Positions 51,025-58,687 of a stretch of DNA of 64,000 nucleotides are shown here, piece by piece. The stretch is from JACCWP01 sp963785115 (lineage in GTDB: Bacteria > Actinomycetota > Actinomycetes > Propionibacteriales > Nocardioidaceae). The stretch's first letter is position 1. Each line of letters starts with the position of its first letter. Where the stretch lies: positions 620,001-684,000 of the forward strand of contig CAWATY010000006.1 in the NCBI GenBank assembly GCA_963785115.1. Reading direction: 5' to 3'. Made by a program: the position numbers and the translations under genes. A model generated the notes under the pieces. It was not told where the DNA came from and did not search any database. It saw nothing but the letters and a program-made list of their open reading frames with translations.

Positions 51025-51594
51025 GTGCCCGCCCCCCTCGACGACCGCGCGTTCCGCGCCGCGCTCGGCCGCTTCACCAGCGGCGTCACGGTCGTCAGCG
51101 CGGTGCACCAAGGGGTCGACCACGCCATCACCGCGAGTGCGTTCACCAGCGTCTCGCTCAACCCGCCGCTGGTGCTCGTCTGCGTCGACAGCCACAACCG
51201 CTTCCACGACCCGGTGCTCGCCGCCGGCCGGTGGGCGGTGTCCATCCTGGCCGACGAGGCGCAGGACGCGGCGTCCTGGCTGGCCACCCGCGGCCGCGAC
51301 CTCGCCCACCAGCTCGACCCGGTCCCGCACCACCGCGGCGCCTTCACCGGGGCGGCGCTGCTCGACGACGCCCTCGCCTGGCTGGAGTGCCGAACCTGGC
51401 AGACCTATCCCGGCGCCGACCACACGATCGTGGTCGGCCAGGTCCAGTGGGCCGCTACGGCCGACGGGCGCGACGACCCGCTGCTCTACTACCGCTCGCA
51501 CTACGGCTCGCTGGTACGCCGCCCGGTCAGCGAGCGAGGTCCGGACCTGCCCGGTCCGGTGCTGGAGCCAGGTAGCGGTACTGGTGATGGGTGA
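51025..51594 (+). CDS. Flavin reductase-like domain protein
   Basis: A 189-residue protein of the flavin reductase (FMN-binding split-barrel) family: FRAALGRFTSGVTVVSA at the start, SAFTSVSLNPPLVLVCVD and NRFHDPVLAAGRWAVSIL in the FMN-binding core, then WLECRTWQTYPGADHTIVVGQV. Such proteins use NAD(P)H to supply reduced flavin to partner monooxygenases; no such partner lies beside it. Starts with GTG. Its 3' end overlaps the convergent GNAT gene by about 68 bp. Confidence 0.88.
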   Translation: MPAPLDDRAFRAALGRFTSGVTVVSAVHQGVDHAITASAFTSVSLNPPLVLVCVDSHNRFHDPVLAAGRWAVSILADEAQDAASWLATRGRDLAHQLDPVPHHRGAFTGAALLDDALAWLECRTWQTYPGADHTIVVGQVQWAATADGRDDPLLYYRSHYGSLVRRPVSERGPDLPGPVLEPGSGTGDG

Positions 51595-52523
51595 CGAAGC
51601 CGTACGGCTCGTACAGCGCCAGCGCACCGACGTTGTCCGGCATCGTCTGCAGGTACGCCGAACGGGCGCCCTGCTCGGCGCCCCAGCCGAGCAGCGCGTC
51701 CACCACCCGGCGGGCCAGCCCCTCGCGCCGGCGTGACGGCAGCACCTCGACCGCCGACAACCCGAGCCAGTCGCCGGTGACCACACCACGACCGATCGCC
51801 ACCGGGCCGTCGGCGCCTTCGGGGCCCACGGCCGCCAGCGCCACGGTGTCCGGCCCCGCGACCACGCCCGCCACGACGTCCGGAGGGATCCCCTCGGTGC
51901 GCCCGTAGAGCCGCATCCACCCAGCCGTCGGCTCGCCGAGCAGCTCGACGCCGTCGCCGTCGGTGCGACTGGTGCGCCGGGCCTGCGCCACCGACGCCAC
52001 CTGCACGACTGCGCCCGCCTTGTGCCGCTTCACGCCCCAGCCGGCGTCCAGGAACAGCCGCTCCGCGTCCGAGCCGACCACCGCCTGCGCCATCGCCGGC
52101 AGCCCGTGCCCGGCGTAGAAGTCCTCCACGGCGGCCAAGCGCCTCGGCCACGGGCACACCCGGGTCGCCGCTCGGCAGCACCGAGTTGGCCCGCCCGGTG
52201 AAGCCGGCCGCCTCCCGCAGCAACCAGTCGCCGAGCGGCTGGACGCTCCGCGGCGGCCAGCCGGCCATCGCGATCCGCTCCAGCGTGTCGCTGGAGACCC
52301 GCAGCAGCGTCCGGACCCGTGGCGGCACCGGCTTGCCGGCCACCACCGCGCCCAGGGGCACCCGCACCTGGTCGCCCGCCTCGGTGACGACCAGCAGCCC
52401 GTCGGCGTCGTACGCCTCGAGAATGCCCAGAACGTCGGTCATCGTCGGTCCGCCCGGCTCGGGGTCGGCGAGGCGATGGCGCACGACCACCCGCTGCCCC
52501 ACGTGCTCCGGTCGCAGCGGCAC
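51527..52523 (-). pseudogene. GNAT acetyltransferase-like protein, single frameshift
   Basis: The first frame encodes an N-terminal domain (RVVVRHRLADPEPGGPTMTD, then LGILEAYDADGLLVVTEAGD, a small barrel-like segment) and RANSVLPSGDPGVPVAEAL. The rest, AAVEDFYAGHGLPAMAQAVV to the end, lies in a second frame and contains the GNAT core LSAVEVLPSRRREGLARRVVDAL and GALALYEPYGFVTHHQYRYL. Removing one base in the AA at 52137-52138 restores a 331-residue protein. The acetylated substrate is unknown. As the two halves are otherwise intact, an insertion error or recent mutation is likely. Confidence 0.8.
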
Positions 52524-52630
52524 CCTGGGCGTCCTCTCGTGCGGTGCGTCTCACCCCACCGAGCCGGTAGGGGTGGGCCGGCGCGGAGATACTAGGCTCG
52601 GGTCAGTCGACCGACCGGAGGAGGACACTC

Positions 52631-52954
52631 GTGACGTACGTCATCGCGCAGCCTTGCGTGGACCTGAAGGACCGCGGGTGCGTCGACGAGTGCCCGGTGG
52701 ACTGCATCTACGAGGGCAAGCGGATGCTCTACATCCACCCGGACGAGTGCGTCGACTGCGGAGCCTGCGAGCCGGTGTGCCCGGTGGAGGCCATCTACTA
52801 CGAGGACGACACCCCGGATCAGTGGAAGGACTACTACAAGGCCAACGTCGAGTTCTTCGACGACCTCGGCTCCCCCGGTGGCGCCGCCAAGCTCGGTGAG
52901 ATCGACAAGGACCACCCGCTGATCGCCGAGCTGCCCCCGCAGAACCAGGAGTGA
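52631..52954 (+). CDS. fdxA: 7Fe ferredoxin
   Basis: A 107-residue ferredoxin. Cysteines at 9, 17, 21 and 25, and at 40, 43, 46 and 50, match the FdxA/FdxC pattern holding one [3Fe-4S] and one [4Fe-4S] cluster. The C-terminal acidic tail (DQWKDYYKANVEFFDDLG) is typical. It is a soluble electron carrier, in mycobacteria found beside dapC, as here. GGAGGAGG lies 5-12 bases before the GTG. The stop overlaps the GTG of the aminotransferase gene. Confidence 0.95.
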   Translation: MTYVIAQPCVDLKDRGCVDECPVDCIYEGKRMLYIHPDECVDCGACEPVCPVEAIYYEDDTPDQWKDYYKANVEFFDDLGSPGGAAKLGEIDKDHPLIAELPPQNQE

Positions 52955-54078
52955 GTCCCGGGCCTGCCGTGCGCTCGCCCGTCTCCGCTCGGCTGCCGGA
53001 CTTCCCGTGGGACCGGCTGCTCGCCGCCCGCGCCCGGGCCGAGGCCCACCCCGACGGCATCGTCGACCTCTCGATCGGCACGCCCGTCGACCCCGTGCCC
53101 GCCCTCGTCCAGCAGGCGCTCGCCGACGGCGCCGACTCGCCCGGCTACCCCACGACCGTCGGCACGCCCGCCCTTCGCGAGGCGGCAGCGGCGTGGCTCG
53201 CCCGCCGCTTCGGCATCGCCGGGATCGGTCCGGACTCGGTGCTCCCGTCGATCGGCTCCAAGGAGCTGGTGGCCAGCCTGGCCCTGCACCTGGGCCTCGG
53301 CCCCGGCGACCTCGTCGTGGTGCCCGAGCTGGCCTACCCCACGTACGAGGTCGGCGCCCGGCTGGCCGGCTGTGACGTCGTCGCGTCCGACTCGGTCGTG
53401 GCCCTGGGTCCACGGCGTCCCGCCCTGGTCTGGGTGAACTCGCCCTCCAACCCGACCGGTCGGGTCCTGCCGCCCGCCCACCTGGCCAAGCTCGTGGCGT
53501 GGACCAGGGAGCACGGTGCACTGCTGGTCTCCGACGAGTGCTACCTCGAGCTGGGCTGGGACGCCGAGCCGGTCTCCGTGCTGCACCCCGACGTGTGCGG
53601 GGGCTCGCACGAGGGCCTGCTCGCGCTGCACTCCCTGTCGAAGCGGTCCAACCTCGCCGGCTACCGCGCCGGCCTCGTCGCGGGCGACCGCAAGGTGCTC
53701 GCCGAGCTGCTCGCGGTCCGCAAGAACCTCGGGCTGATGGTCCCCGGACCGGTCCAGCACGCGGCCACCGTCGCGCTCGGCGACGACACCCACGTCGGCG
53801 AGCAGCGCGCGCGGTACGCCGCTCGGCGCGACCTGCTGCGCACCGGGCTGGCGAACGCGGGCTTCCTGCTGGAGCACTCCGCCGGCGGGCTGTACCTGTG
53901 GGCGTCTCGCGGGCAGCCGTGCGCCCAGACTGTTGAGGCGCTCGCCGACGTGGGGGTCCTGGTGGCCCCCGGCGACTTCTACGGCCCGGCCGGTGCCCAC
54001 CACGTACGGGTCGCGCTGACCGCCACCGACGAGCGCGTCGCCGCCGCCGTCAGCCGCCTGGCAGCCCTTCCCCGCTGA
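52951..54078 (+). CDS. dapC: Succinyldiaminopimelate transaminase
   Basis: A 375-residue PLP fold-type I aminotransferase. Substrate and cofactor motifs are SIGTPVDPVPALVQQAL, VWVNSPSNPTGRVLP, VSDECYLELGWDAEPVS and the Schiff-base Lys in LHSLSKRSNLAGYRAG. It transfers an amino group to N-succinyl-2-amino-6-ketopimelate in lysine/DAP synthesis. The other two succinylase-branch genes, dapD and dapE, lie within 6 kb. The GTG overlaps the fdxA stop (GTGA); a GTG at 52969 is an alternative start. The overall order matches the fdxC-dapC pair of mycobacteria. Confidence 0.9.
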   Translation: MSPGPAVRSPVSARLPDFPWDRLLAARARAEAHPDGIVDLSIGTPVDPVPALVQQALADGADSPGYPTTVGTPALREAAAAWLARRFGIAGIGPDSVLPSIGSKELVASLALHLGLGPGDLVVVPELAYPTYEVGARLAGCDVVASDSVVALGPRRPALVWVNSPSNPTGRVLPPAHLAKLVAWTREHGALLVSDECYLELGWDAEPVSVLHPDVCGGSHEGLLALHSLSKRSNLAGYRAGLVAGDRKVLAELLAVRKNLGLMVPGPVQHAATVALGDDTHVGEQRARYAARRDLLRTGLANAGFLLEHSAGGLYLWASRGQPCAQTVEALADVGVLVAPGDFYGPAGAHHVRVALTATDERVAAAVSRLAALPR

Positions 54079-55315
54079 GCCCCAGGCGGGCGGAGAGCAG
54101 CCGCCGCTCGGCGGGGTTGCCGGTGAGCGCGAGCGCCCGGGCGTCTGACTCGCGGGCGGCGTCGGCGCGGCCGAGCCGGCGCAGCAGCTCGGCCCGCACG
54201 GCGTGGAACAGGTGGTAGCGGGCCAGCTCGCCGGCCAGCCGGTCGACCGACGCGAGCGCCGCCTCGGCTCCGTCCACCTGGGCGAGGGCCACCGCGCGGT
54301 TCAGGTGGGTGACCGGTGACGGGTCGAGTCGCACCAGCACGTCGTACAGGGTCAGGATCTGCAGCCAGTCGGTGCCCGACCAGCTCTGCGCCTCGGCGTG
54401 GCAGGCGGCGATCGCACCCATCAGCTGGAAGCGGCCGGTGCGGCGCAGCGCCCCCGCTCGCTCGAGGTGCGCGAGCCCGCGCGCGATCGCGGCCTGGTCC
54501 CAGCGGGAGCGGTCCTGGTCCTCCAGCAGCACCAGCCCGCCGTCGGGGTCGAAGCGGGCGGGCGTACGCGCCGCCTGCAGGGTGAGCAGGGCCAGCAGCC
54601 CCCACGCCTCGGCCTCGGCAGGCAGGGCCGTCGTGACCAGGGCGGCCAGCCAGAGCGCGTCGTCGGCCAGGTCGCGGTCGTACGGGGCGTCTCCGCCGGA
54701 GGCGAGGAAGCCCTCGTTGAACAGCACCTGCACGACGGTGAGCACGTCGTCGAGCCGCTCGGGCATGCTTGCCTCGTCGGGCACCACGAGCGGGATCCCG
54801 GCCGCGACGATCTTGCGCTTGGCGCGGACGATCCGCTGCGCAGCCGTGGCCTCCGGCACCAGGAACGCTCGGGCGATCTGCGGTGTCGTCAGGCCGAGGA
54901 CGGCGCGCAGGGTGAGTGCCAGCCGCGCCTCCGGTCTCAGGGCCGGGTGACAGCACCCGAACAGCAGGGCGACCCGCTCGTCGGCATCGTCTGTCCCGGC
55001 GGCGCGGGCCGCCGTCCCGGGACCAGGTTCGTCGGGCCGTACGTCGATGAGCTGCTCGACCACCCGCTCGCGGCTGCCGCGGCGGCGGACCAGGTCGATC
55101 GCGTTGCGGCGCGCGGCCACCTGCAGCCACGCACCCGGACGCTCGGGGACACCGGTACGCCGCCAGCTGGTCAACGCCTCGACCACGGCCTCGGAGACCG
55201 CCTCCTCGGCAACGTCGAGGTCGCCGAGGCGGCGGTACAGCGAGGTCACGATCGCCGCGGTCTCCTCCCGGACGGCCCGGGCGAGCGCGGCGTCGGAGAC
55301 CGGTTCAGTCGTCAC
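54050..55315 (-). CDS. ECF42-group sigma factor with C-terminal extension
   Basis: A 421-residue sigma factor. Residues about 10-170 carry regions 2 and 4 (LYRRLGDLDVAEEAVSEAVVEALTSW; GLTTPQIARAFLVPEATAAQRIVRAKRKI). Residues about 180-420 form a long helical, TPR-like extension (DDALWLAALVTTALPAEAEAWG ... LTGNPAERRLLSARL). This architecture is that of ECF42, in which the extension is required for activity and the partner is a DGPF/YCII protein, encoded directly upstream here. A promoter matching the ECF42 consensus is present. The two genes overlap by 11 bp. The 3' end overlaps dapC on the opposite strand. Confidence 0.88.
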   Translation of the reverse strand: MTTEPVSDAALARAVREETAAIVTSLYRRLGDLDVAEEAVSEAVVEALTSWRRTGVPERPGAWLQVAARRNAIDLVRRRGSRERVVEQLIDVRPDEPGPGTAARAAGTDDADERVALLFGCCHPALRPEARLALTLRAVLGLTTPQIARAFLVPEATAAQRIVRAKRKIVAAGIPLVVPDEASMPERLDDVLTVVQVLFNEGFLASGGDAPYDRDLADDALWLAALVTTALPAEAEAWGLLALLTLQAARTPARFDPDGGLVLLEDQDRSRWDQAAIARGLAHLERAGALRRTGRFQLMGAIAACHAEAQSWSGTDWLQILTLYDVLVRLDPSPVTHLNRAVALAQVDGAEAALASVDRLAGELARYHLFHAVRAELLRRLGRADAARESDARALALTGNPAERRLLSARLGLSGEGLPGG

Positions 55316-55676
55316 CGTGGTCGACGATCGGCCGTACCTCGACGCTGACTCCCGGCATCCCCAGCGGCGGCCAGGTACGGGCGATGGCCAACGCGGCGTC
55401 GAGGTCGGACGCCTCGATGACGCTGAACCCGCCGACGACCTCCTTGGCCTCCGAGAACGGCCCGTCGACGACGACCGGGTCGCCACCGTCGGCCCCGCTG
55501 CGCACGGTCGTGGCGGTCGACGGTGGCTGCAGCTCGGCGCCGCCGTCGGCGATGTGACCGGCCGCGTGGTGCTCGCCGAACCACTCGTAGATCTGCGCGT
55601 ACACCTGCTCGTTGCGCTCCGGCGGGATCGACGCCTGCAGGTCGGGGTTGTCGACGAACATGAACACGTACTTCAC
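55305..55676 (-). CDS. YCII-related DGPF-domain protein
   Basis: A 123-residue dimeric-barrel protein with the characteristic VVVDGPFSEAKEVVGGF motif (about residues 76-92). YCII-like domains have a conserved His-Asp pair; here His and Asp residues occur in GEHHAAGHIADGG. It is the usual partner of ECF42 sigma factors, located in the same operon and itself the expected target. The GTG is preceded by GAGGGAG. Its role (substrate or effector) is unknown. Confidence 0.88.
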   Translation of the reverse strand: MKYVFMFVDNPDLQASIPPERNEQVYAQIYEWFGEHHAAGHIADGGAELQPPSTATTVRSGADGGDPVVVDGPFSEAKEVVGGFSVIEASDLDAALAIARTWPPLGMPGVSVEVRPIVDHGDD

Positions 55677-55722
55677 GATGTGCTCCCTCGGTCGGGATGA
55701 GACTGGCACTGACACCCGTACC

Positions 55723-55749
55723 GACGCAGCGGGACCACCCGGATCGACA
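55723..55749 (-). promoter_or_regulatory. ECF42-type autoregulatory promoter
   Basis: On the minus strand TGTCGA (55744-55749) is followed after exactly 17 bp by CGTC (55723-55726). This fits the reported ECF42 promoter pattern of TGTCGA at -35 and CG(A/T)C at -10. It sits 47 bp upstream of the DGPF gene start at 55676. The match supports the assignment of the downstream sigma factor and predicts autoregulation. Confidence 0.7.
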
Positions 55750-55782
55750 CCCTGAGCGAGACTTTCTTGCGGTCGCGGCACC

Positions 55783-56757
55783 TCAACCGACGTCGACGTG
55801 CACGTGATCGAGATGCCGCTGCACCGGGTCGTCGCTGTCGACCTCGTAGTCCCGCCATCCCTCGTCGGAACGGGCCGCGGTCCAGATGCGGTCGTCGAAG
55901 ATGACGGTCGCGACCTCGAGCCGGTCGGCGTTGGCGACCAGGTAGTGCGCCAGCGCCCATCCGGCCCGACGGTTGTCGGCGTCGACCGGCCGGAAGAAGT
56001 AGTCGACCGCCCGGCCGTCGTAGTGCGCAGACCCAGCGCTGTGCCCGGTGCGGACGCCCTCGGGGGAGAAGCCACCGTCCGGCAGCGGCCCGAACGTCTG
56101 CCGCACGTCCGCGCGCACCGCCTGGGCATTCGCGGTCAGGCCGTTCGGCCCCGGCTCCTGCCCGCTCTCGGCCGGCGCCTCGATTGCGCAGCTGAACGCG
56201 GCCGGGCTGTAGCCGGTCAGCGCCGAGGCGAGGGCGCGCGCGTCCGGCTCGTGCTGGGCGTACGCGCTGCCGTCGGCCGAGCGCTGCACCAGCTGGGCCG
56301 CCTCGGCGATGGGCAGGTCGGCGTAACCGTCGACCTGCTCGAGGGCCGCGTAGAAGGTGTTGGTCGCGTACCAGGGATCCATGATCTGCTCCGGCTTGCC
56401 CCACCCCTGGCTGGGCCGCTGCTGGAACAGCCCGAGCGAGTCGCGGTCGCCGTAGTCGAGGTTGCGGATCTTGGACTCCTGGTACGCGGTCGCGAGCGCG
56501 ATCGACGCGGCTCGTGCCGGCAGCTCGCGGCGAACGCTGACCGCGCTGATCAGCGCCGCCTGCTCGGCCTGGTCCGCCTCCAGCGCGACCGTGCGGCCGT
56601 CGACCTCCGCGGTGCAGGCCGGGTCGCTGCCGAGCAGATCGTCGAGGCCGTCGCCGACGTGCCGGACAACCAGGACCGCGACGGTCCCGAGCACGGCGAG
56701 GGTCAGCAGGACGCCCACCAGGAGGCGCCCGCGACGGGTGACAGCGGCGGCAGACAT
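55783..56757 (-). CDS. Membrane-anchored lytic transglycosylase-like protein
   Basis: A 324-residue protein with one N-terminal membrane helix (about 10-32). Residues about 65-170 resemble a lysozyme/transglycosylase fold, with the candidate catalytic Glu in ALATAYQESKIRNLDYGDRDS and LGLFQQRPSQGWGKPEQIMDP. Residues about 230-324 (SAGSAHYDGRAVDYFFRPVD ... RHLDHVHVDVG) resemble a Zn peptidase-like/D-ala-D-ala carboxypeptidase-type domain with H, D and HVH residues. It would act on the cell wall outside the membrane. It follows dapD on the same strand, 79 bp later. Confidence 0.7.
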   Translation of the reverse strand: MSAAAVTRRGRLLVGVLLTLAVLGTVAVLVVRHVGDGLDDLLGSDPACTAEVDGRTVALEADQAEQAALISAVSVRRELPARAASIALATAYQESKIRNLDYGDRDSLGLFQQRPSQGWGKPEQIMDPWYATNTFYAALEQVDGYADLPIAEAAQLVQRSADGSAYAQHEPDARALASALTGYSPAAFSCAIEAPAESGQEPGPNGLTANAQAVRADVRQTFGPLPDGGFSPEGVRTGHSAGSAHYDGRAVDYFFRPVDADNRRAGWALAHYLVANADRLEVATVIFDDRIWTAARSDEGWRDYEVDSDDPVQRHLDHVHVDVG

Positions 56758-56836
56758 CTGACCGTCAACCGTACGGGGGCGGCCGACGCGGCCCCAGCCG
56801 CAGGGGCGGAGCGCAGCTCGAGCGGACCGCGCGCGG

Positions 56837-57799
56837 TCAGTTGGAGTGCAGGTCGGCGTTGAGCGCGATCCGCTCGCCCTCGCGGTCGCGGGCCTCGACC
56901 GCCCCGGTCTGCGAGTTGCGCCACAGCAGCAGCCCGTTGCGGCCGGACAGCTCGCTGGCCTTGACCACGGTGCCGTCCGGCAGCGCCACCTTCGTGCCGG
57001 CCGTGACGTAGCAGCCGGCCTCCACCACGCAGTCGTCGCCGAGCGAGATCCCGATGCCGGCGTTGGCCCCGACCAGGGACCGGCGACCGATCGACACGAT
57101 CTCGGACCCGCCGCCGGACAGCGTGCCCATGATCGACGCCCCACCGCCCACGTCGCTGCCCTCGCCGACCACGACGCCGGCCGAGACCCGGCCCTCGATC
57201 ATGGCCGCGCCGAGCGTGCCCGCGTTGAAGTTGACGAACCCCTCGTGCATGACCGTCGTGCCCTCGGCGAGGTGCGCCCCGAGGCGTACCCGGTCGGCGT
57301 CGCCGATCCGCACGCCGGTCGGCACGACGTAGTCGGTCATCCGCGGGAACTTGTCCACGCTGGAGACACCCACCTGCAGCCCGGCCTCGCGGGCGCGGAT
57401 CCGGGTGGCCTCGAAGTCGTCCACCGCGCACGGCCCGATCCCGGTCCAGACCACCGTCGCGAGCAGCGCGAACTGGCCCTCCAGGTCGACCTGGTGCGGG
57501 GCGACCAGCCGATGGGAGAGCAGGTGCAGGCGCAGGTAGACGTCGGCGGCGTCCTCGGGCGGGGTGGAGAGGTCGATCTCGGTACGCAGCACGGTGCGGC
57601 GTACCCGGCGGACGTCGTCGTCGACGGCGAGGCCGGCCAGCCGGCTCTCGTCGGCCGCTGCCGCCGACTCCACCAGCGGCCCGCGCGCCGGGCTCGGGTA
57701 CCAGCAGTCGAGGACCGTGCCTCCCGCCGCGACCGTGGCCACGCCGACGCCCCAGGCCTGCGCCGCGGGGGTCTCGTCGGTCTGCTCGTCGTCGCTCAT
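56837..57799 (-). CDS. dapD: Tetrahydrodipicolinate N-succinyltransferase
   Basis: A 320-residue left-handed beta-helix enzyme of the actinobacterial DapD type. The N-terminal helical domain ends around RMTDYVVPTGVRIGDADRV. The hexapeptide repeat region (about 170-280) includes GEGTTVMHEGFVNFNAGTLG-like turns, here AEGTTVMHEGFVNFNAGTL, and IGRRSLVGANAGIGISLGDD. It succinylates tetrahydrodipicolinate, the first step of the succinylase branch of lysine/DAP synthesis. It is divergent from a VOC gene; dapE lies 0.9 kb away, as in mycobacteria. Confidence 0.93.
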   Translation of the reverse strand: MSDDEQTDETPAAQAWGVGVATVAAGGTVLDCWYPSPARGPLVESAAAADESRLAGLAVDDDVRRVRRTVLRTEIDLSTPPEDAADVYLRLHLLSHRLVAPHQVDLEGQFALLATVVWTGIGPCAVDDFEATRIRAREAGLQVGVSSVDKFPRMTDYVVPTGVRIGDADRVRLGAHLAEGTTVMHEGFVNFNAGTLGAAMIEGRVSAGVVVGEGSDVGGGASIMGTLSGGGSEIVSIGRRSLVGANAGIGISLGDDCVVEAGCYVTAGTKVALPDGTVVKASELSGRNGLLLWRNSQTGAVEARDREGERIALNADLHSN

Positions 57800-57862
57800 G
57801 CGCTGACCGTAGTGCCGTTGGCGGGGAGCGGCGTGGGAGAGGCGGCACCTAGCATGCGGCGC

Positions 57863-58531
57863 ATGCCCCTCGTGCGCTTCAAGGACCTCGTGATCGACGC
57901 CTCCGACCCGCGGGTGGCGAGCCCGTTCTGGGCCGGCGCGGTCGGGCTCGAGGCGTCCTACCAGGACAACGGCGACGGCGTGCTGACCGGTGCGACGCCC
58001 GAGCATGGGATCTGGGTCAACGCGGTACCGGAACCGCGTACGGTCAAGCAGCGCGTGCACCTCGACGTCAACGCGCTGTCGGTCGACGACGTGCTGGCTC
58101 TCGGCGCGACGCGGCTGTCCGCCCCAGGCGAGTTCCGGTGGACGGTGATGGCCGATCCCGAGGGCGGAGAGCTGTGCGTCTTCGAGCGCGACGAGGTGGC
58201 CGACTACCGGCTGTTCGAGATCATCGTCGACTCCGCCGACCCGGTCGGCATCGCCGGCTGGTGGGCCGAGGCGTTCGGTGGGCGGATGGTGACCGAGCGT
58301 GGGCTCGTCTGGGTCGAGCAGATCCCCGGTGCTCCCTTCGAGACGATGGACTTCGTCCCCGTCCCGGAGCCCAAGACGGTGAAGAACCGCATCCACTGGG
58401 ACGTCACTGCACCAGCCCTGCAGCCGGTGCTCGACGCGGGCGCCACCCTGCTCCGGGCCCGCGACGACGAGATCTTTTGGGACGTCGTTGCCGACCCCGA
58501 GGGCAACGAGTTCTGCGTCTTCACTAGCTGA
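57863..58531 (+). CDS. Two-domain VOC/glyoxalase-like protein
   Basis: A 222-residue protein with two VOC halves (residues about 1-115 and 118-222). Each ends in a matching motif: WTVMADPEGGELCVFE and WDVVADPEGNEFCVFTS, with the conserved Glu. KQRVHLDVNALSVDD and KNRIHWDVTAPALQ mark the strands before them. No substrate can be assigned. An upstream ATG at 57854 would add three residues. It is divergent from dapD and followed by a structured intergenic element and dapE. Confidence 0.82.
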   Translation: MPLVRFKDLVIDASDPRVASPFWAGAVGLEASYQDNGDGVLTGATPEHGIWVNAVPEPRTVKQRVHLDVNALSVDDVLALGATRLSAPGEFRWTVMADPEGGELCVFERDEVADYRLFEIIVDSADPVGIAGWWAEAFGGRMVTERGLVWVEQIPGAPFETMDFVPVPEPKTVKNRIHWDVTAPALQPVLDAGATLLRARDDEIFWDVVADPEGNEFCVFTS

Positions 58532-58553
58532 GGGCTGCTGGCTGGTGTGTGCG

Positions 58554-58632
58554 GGTTTCGCAAGTCTGCTTGCGAAAGCCGCACTCGCCCCGCGTCATAA
58601 CACGGGGCGACTGCGGACTTCGCGGGGCGAGT
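58554..58632 (+). repeat. Structured intergenic element, copy B
   Basis: Lies in the 156-bp gap between the VOC gene and dapE. Hairpin 1 is 9 bp, TTTCGCAAG/CTTGCGAAA (58556-58564 with 58569-58577, loop TCTG). Hairpin 2 pairs 58580-58592 with 58603-58615 (13 positions, one mismatch) around loop CGTCATAACA. A third segment, CGCGGGGCGAGT (58621-58632), pairs perfectly with ACTCGCCCCGCG (58583-58594), excluding hairpin 2. Relative to copy A, stem bases differ on both arms but remain paired, and both hairpin-2 loops are 10 bases with CGT at the 5' side and ACA at the 3' side. No gene lies in this gap. Confidence 0.7.
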
Positions 58633-58687
58633 GACCGTGGGCGGGTGCGGGAATCCGGAGGGTTCGGCCTCCCGACACAATGGCACC

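Noticed and set aside
58554..58632. tRNA-like or simple rho-independent terminator
   Set aside because: No cloverleaf, anticodon arm or T-loop; there is no U-tract, and the duplicated arm with a second copy 7.7 kb away is not explained by a terminator alone.
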